A stretch of DNA of 64,000 nucleotides from Methanomethylovorans sp041447285. Its GTDB lineage: Archaea > Halobacteriota > Methanosarcinia > Methanosarcinales > Methanosarcinaceae. Below the pieces are notes generated by a model, which ran no database searches, had not been told where the DNA came from, and saw only the letters and a list, made by a program, of their open reading frames with translations. Shown piece by piece: positions 60,647-64,000 of this stretch. Each line of letters begins with the position of its first letter. Position 1 is the stretch's first letter. Both the position numbers and the translations under genes were made by a program. The stretch spans positions 1 through 64,000 of the forward strand of contig NZ_JBGMEB010000023.1 in the NCBI RefSeq assembly GCF_041447285.1. Reading direction: 5' to 3'.

Positions 60647-63600
60647 ATGGAAAAACCAGAAACAGGTGAAAATACACCTCTTTCCAGGGAAGCAATGACT
60701 TACCTTATAAGGTCGCACTTCTCAACTCTAAGTCCCGATGATCTGTCCTCTGCAGTGGAACAACTCAGGGATGTTCCTTCACAAGACTTAAATTATATAT
60801 TGAATTCCGGAAGGTTGCTGTCAGGTAAAAGTCACAGGGTTATTCTATCCTATCTCAAGGCAGCTTCTTTTGTGTATCGAACATTTGCACAAGATGCATT
60901 CCGAGAATGGAATGCGTTGTTAAAGAAAATCTCATCTCTTAGCAACTCCTGCATAGAGGGTTTCTTTGATGCATCAGGTGTGATTCTTCAAAAAGGCGGC
61001 ATGTCCATTTTACAAACGTGGGCTGAACTGGGATTGTCAGTCGCATCAAAGGATAAAGGACTTGCCATTTCATATTTTACTACCACTGCCGAAGTAGTAG
61101 TTTCCGTTGATTTCGAGTATCTGGAAGAATTGGTATCTATCGGCAGTAAATTCTCAGTATCAAATATTAGGGCTTCTGAAGCTTATTTCAAAAACCTCTC
61201 AGATCTTTTATCTCTTCTATCCAGATCAGAATTCCATGAGTTCATTGATATTATTGAAAACATGAGAGAAAAGGATTGGAGGACTGTAGTTGAGATCATC
61301 AACAGCTCCAGGGAAACTTTTGTCTCCATAGAACCTGAAAGACGGCATTTACTTCTTAATTCACTGAGTTCTGTTTTAAGGTTCAGTGTACCTCTGACTT
61401 TATCATTGTTCAATCGTTCTCCTCTTGCCATGGCCAATTTAAATGACAATGATTTCAGCAAATGGTTATCTGTTATTGAAATCATTGCAGGGCTTAACGC
61501 AGATGTGGCCATGTCCTTTGTAAACAGAAGTCCCAGATTGCTTGGTTCTGTGGATATTGATGAAATAGAACAATGGGCAGAAAAAGGCTCAGCCCTCATT
61601 TCCAGAGACAGGCAGGCTGCAAAGGCATTTATTGAGCATAGTTTCAAAGGTCTTGAAAATCATATTAAGGACACTGACCGTGAAAAAAGAGCATTCATAC
61701 TTGATGTCGGAGCCGAACTTGCCTTGGTAAACCCGGCCTGCGTGGAAAATTACTTCAAATACGCTCCTGATGTGCTGGATCTCTTCAACCATCAAAATTT
61801 CAAGGAATGGCTTGCAATAGGAAAAAAGATCGCAGAACAAAGTTCTAATCTTGGTTCTGGATATTGCAGGCATTCTGCAGTGGCTTTTAAGAAAATACCT
61901 CAGGTTTATCATGGAGAAGTGTTCGCTACAGCACACATGCTTCTGGAGATAGATTGGCTGCTTGCAGGTGTTTTTTTTGAAAGCCTGCCGGAAGTCGTCG
62001 AAAAAATAGAACCTGAAGAGATCAGAATATGGGCAGGTACAGGCCTTAAAGTATATGAAAAAGATAAAAAGATAGCAGTGGATTACTTTGCTTTTTCACC
62101 ATCCTTACTGGAAGATCTGGATATAAAGGAACTTGAAGCATGGGCTCTTAAAGGTATCAGCATTTTCGAAGAAAATTCTCTCCGTGGAAGACCCTACTTT
62201 TCCCTCAAGTCCAAGAGTTCCACGGATACAGTTGAAGAACTTAAAGGCGGCGTAGCCCTGAAAAAGGTTGCCAATATCCTTAGGTATTATGCTCTGGGTC
62301 TTTCAGGTGTGAACTTCAGTATCCGGTCAAAGCATGTTCTTCCATTGGCTACAGGTATTGATTTTATTAATCCTATTATCGCTGGTAATGTAATATATCT
62401 GGAACCTAAGATCAAAGAGTACGGGAGTCTTGAAGACAATTTCAATATGTACAAGCTGAGTGTGATGCATGAAGTGGGACATGTGCAGTTCAGCAGAAAG
62501 GAAATATCTGCAAAAGCAGCAGTTCAGCTTTTTGAAAAAACGGGATTGAAGGATATAACAGGTACAGAAACGAACATTTCAGAAACCATGGATATTTCAG
62601 GCTTTTTCTCTGCATTTCCAAATCATCTGCTTGCAGTTGATATTATGGGCGTTATAGAAGATGCAAGAATAGAATACATGATCTTTGCAACCTACGGGGG
62701 TTTGAGGGATAAGTTCAAAAATATCCGGGATCAGCTTCTTAAAGCAAGGTCTGTTCCTGAAAATGACCTCGGAAAGTTCATGGAAGCTTTGCTCTGGCTT
62801 TCCACGGGCAATGAACCGGTTTTTGTAACAGATGAAAAAATGAAAAATGCAGTCAGTGCTTCCAGAGACATACTGTGTAAGGTCTTACAACCGCATTCTT
62901 CGATCCTTGATTCCTTGGAAGCAACTTTTAGAATATACTCTTTGCTTGAGGGGCTTTTTGATCCGCTGGAAAAACAGGAATATTCGCAAATAAGAAATCT
63001 GGAATATAGGGGAATCGGTATTTCTGCTTTAACTGAGGATGAACCAGCTTCCACAGATCCGTATGAGCACATGCTTGCAAGGTTTGTACCTCAGTGTCAG
63101 GAAAGCAAGCAAGAAGATAAAAAGGAAGAAAAACCCGATGAAATGTTCCAGGATGAAGACTATGCTATTCCAAATAATTGGAATGTTCTTGGCAGTTTCA
63201 GATATGATGAATGGGATACTGTGATCAATGATTACAAATCTGGCTGGTGTGTAGTGAAAGAAATAGAACCGGCCGGAGAATCCGGAGAATATTTTGATGA
63301 TGCTATTATTCGCTACAGTAATGAGATAGCACTCATCAGACGTATTTTCAGCACAATGAAGCCCGAATCTTTCCACAAACTGAAAGGACAAACAGATGGC
63401 ACCGAGATAGACATCGATACGTTCATGGAGTCTATAATTCAGAAGAGGTGCGGGGCTAATCTTGATGATCGTTTTTATGTAAGATGGGATAAGAGGGAGA
63501 GGGATGTAGCTACTCTTTTCCTTGTGGATGTGAGCGCTTCCACTTCTAAAAAGTTGAGTAATGAAGGGCAGAGCATAATTGATGTGGAAAAGGATTCTGT

Positions 63601-64000
63601 TATTATTATGAGCCAGGCGCTGGAAAGCCTTGGTGATAAATATGCTATTTATGCTTTTTCAGGTCATACACGCAATGACGTGGAGTATTACCTCATAAAA
63701 GAATTCGACGAGGAACTTTCTGATTCAGTAGCTCGTCGAATCAGCTCTTTGGAACCAGTGGCTAACACACGGCTTGGACCTGTGATCAGACATTCAATTG
63801 TGAAACTGGAAAAGGTTCAGGCGAGGACAAAGATGATAGTGCTTCTTTCTGACGGCGAACCTTATGATACCTGTCATGGTGAAGGGGCTTATGAAGGCCG
63901 TCTGGCAGAAGAAGATACACGTGTGGCAATTCAGGAAGGAAATGCCCGTAACATACATTTCTTCTGTATTACTGTAGATAAGAATCCTGGTAATTATCTT
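60647..64000 (+). CDS. Large VWA-domain protein (NorD/CbbO-like) with HExxH motif, partial
   Basis: The frame is open for 1118 codons and runs off the window end. Residues 1-560 are helical, with HEAT/TPR-like texture (repeated 'AWALKGISIFEE' and 'EWLAIGKKI' units). Residues 570-720 hold H608-E609-V-G-H612 in SVMHEVGHVQFSR, a metallopeptidase-like motif common in NorD-type proteins. A VWA domain from about residue 955 has the MIDAS sequence LVDVSAST (D961, S963, S965), then TRLGPVIRH and LLSDGEPYD. With MoxR upstream it forms the usual Q/D chaperone pair. ATG 60647 is 3 bases after the MoxR stop. The C-terminus lies outside the window. Confidence 0.9.
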   Translation, partial: MEKPETGENTPLSREAMTYLIRSHFSTLSPDDLSSAVEQLRDVPSQDLNYILNSGRLLSGKSHRVILSYLKAASFVYRTFAQDAFREWNALLKKISSLSNSCIEGFFDASGVILQKGGMSILQTWAELGLSVASKDKGLAISYFTTTAEVVVSVDFEYLEELVSIGSKFSVSNIRASEAYFKNLSDLLSLLSRSEFHEFIDIIENMREKDWRTVVEIINSSRETFVSIEPERRHLLLNSLSSVLRFSVPLTLSLFNRSPLAMANLNDNDFSKWLSVIEIIAGLNADVAMSFVNRSPRLLGSVDIDEIEQWAEKGSALISRDRQAAKAFIEHSFKGLENHIKDTDREKRAFILDVGAELALVNPACVENYFKYAPDVLDLFNHQNFKEWLAIGKKIAEQSSNLGSGYCRHSAVAFKKIPQVYHGEVFATAHMLLEIDWLLAGVFFESLPEVVEKIEPEEIRIWAGTGLKVYEKDKKIAVDYFAFSPSLLEDLDIKELEAWALKGISIFEENSLRGRPYFSLKSKSSTDTVEELKGGVALKKVANILRYYALGLSGVNFSIRSKHVLPLATGIDFINPIIAGNVIYLEPKIKEYGSLEDNFNMYKLSVMHEVGHVQFSRKEISAKAAVQLFEKTGLKDITGTETNISETMDISGFFSAFPNHLLAVDIMGVIEDARIEYMIFATYGGLRDKFKNIRDQLLKARSVPENDLGKFMEALLWLSTGNEPVFVTDEKMKNAVSASRDILCKVLQPHSSILDSLEATFRIYSLLEGLFDPLEKQEYSQIRNLEYRGIGISALTEDEPASTDPYEHMLARFVPQCQESKQEDKKEEKPDEMFQDEDYAIPNNWNVLGSFRYDEWDTVINDYKSGWCVVKEIEPAGESGEYFDDAIIRYSNEIALIRRIFSTMKPESFHKLKGQTDGTEIDIDTFMESIIQKRCGANLDDRFYVRWDKRERDVATLFLVDVSASTSKKLSNEGQSIIDVEKDSVIIMSQALESLGDKYAIYAFSGHTRNDVEYYLIKEFDEELSDSVARRISSLEPVANTRLGPVIRHSIVKLEKVQARTKMIVLLSDGEPYDTCHGEGAYEGRLAEEDTRVAIQEGNARNIHFFCITVDKNPGNYL

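Overview
The window is one stretch of a methanogenic archaeon, most likely a member of the Methanosarcinales. The best evidence is a coenzyme M biosynthesis cluster of the cysteate synthase type with sulfopyruvate decarboxylase subunits (39-36 kb). Supporting evidence is a geranylgeranyl-reductase-family flavoprotein, a KaiC-like ATPase, PGF-CTERM and PEF-CTERM surface proteins with an archaeosortase, CBM96/DNRLRE and LVIVD-repeat surface proteins, and many PAS histidine kinases. Composition is moderately AT-rich, with clearly AT-richer patches around 28-31 kb and 46-47 kb. Genus cannot be fixed from the sequence alone.

Layout. 0-5 kb: tRNA-Ser(TGA) with an integrase-like stub beside it, FKBP prolyl isomerase, a chemoreceptor and an EVE/PUA-like coiled-coil protein. 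4.8-8.7 kb: geranylgeranyl reductase, an unusual gamma-glutamylcyclotransferase/radical SAM fusion, EngB GTPase and a DHH phosphoesterase. 8.7-15.5 kb: two related surface proteins (one with a PGF-CTERM tail), then a KaiC-like / unknown / multi-PAS histidine kinase operon. 15.5-16.5 kb: Nif3-like protein and a small basic protein. 16.5-27.8 kb: a divergent glycogen cluster. The minus arm holds a GT3 glycogen synthase, a GalT-like transferase and a GT4 glycosyltransferase. The plus arm holds two GH57 proteins, a V4R sensor, a GH15 glucoamylase and an amylo-1,6-glucosidase. 28-31 kb: an AT-rich TPR membrane protein flanked by degenerate repeats. 31.4-35.7 kb: two response-regulator/histidine-kinase hybrids and MscL. 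35.8-40.3 kb: the coenzyme M operon, with three unassigned genes between cysteate synthase and comDE. 40.5-42 kb: a TPR protein and a HAD phosphatase.

From 42 to 60 kb the window is a cell-surface island. It holds a 1297-residue protein with 14 LVIVD repeats, PKD domains and two CBM96-like domains, then a beta-helix protein. A CPBP protease / polysaccharide deacetylase / glycosyltransferase operon follows. Next come three tandem copies of a cassette: A (three-helix membrane protein with an Ig-like ectodomain), B (PEF-CTERM substrate) and C (single-helix membrane protein). An intact archaeosortase follows copy 2, a 41-codon archaeosortase stub follows copy 3, and a fainter relic follows copy 1. 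I regard this triplicated A-B-C-sortase locus as the most interesting system in the window. The last 4 kb hold a MoxR/NorQ-type ATPase and a large VWA protein with an HExxH motif, which runs off the right edge.

Limits: all family calls come from reading motifs by eye, with no database search. Several starts were moved from the longest reading frame to an internal codon with a better ribosome binding site, and this is stated where done.
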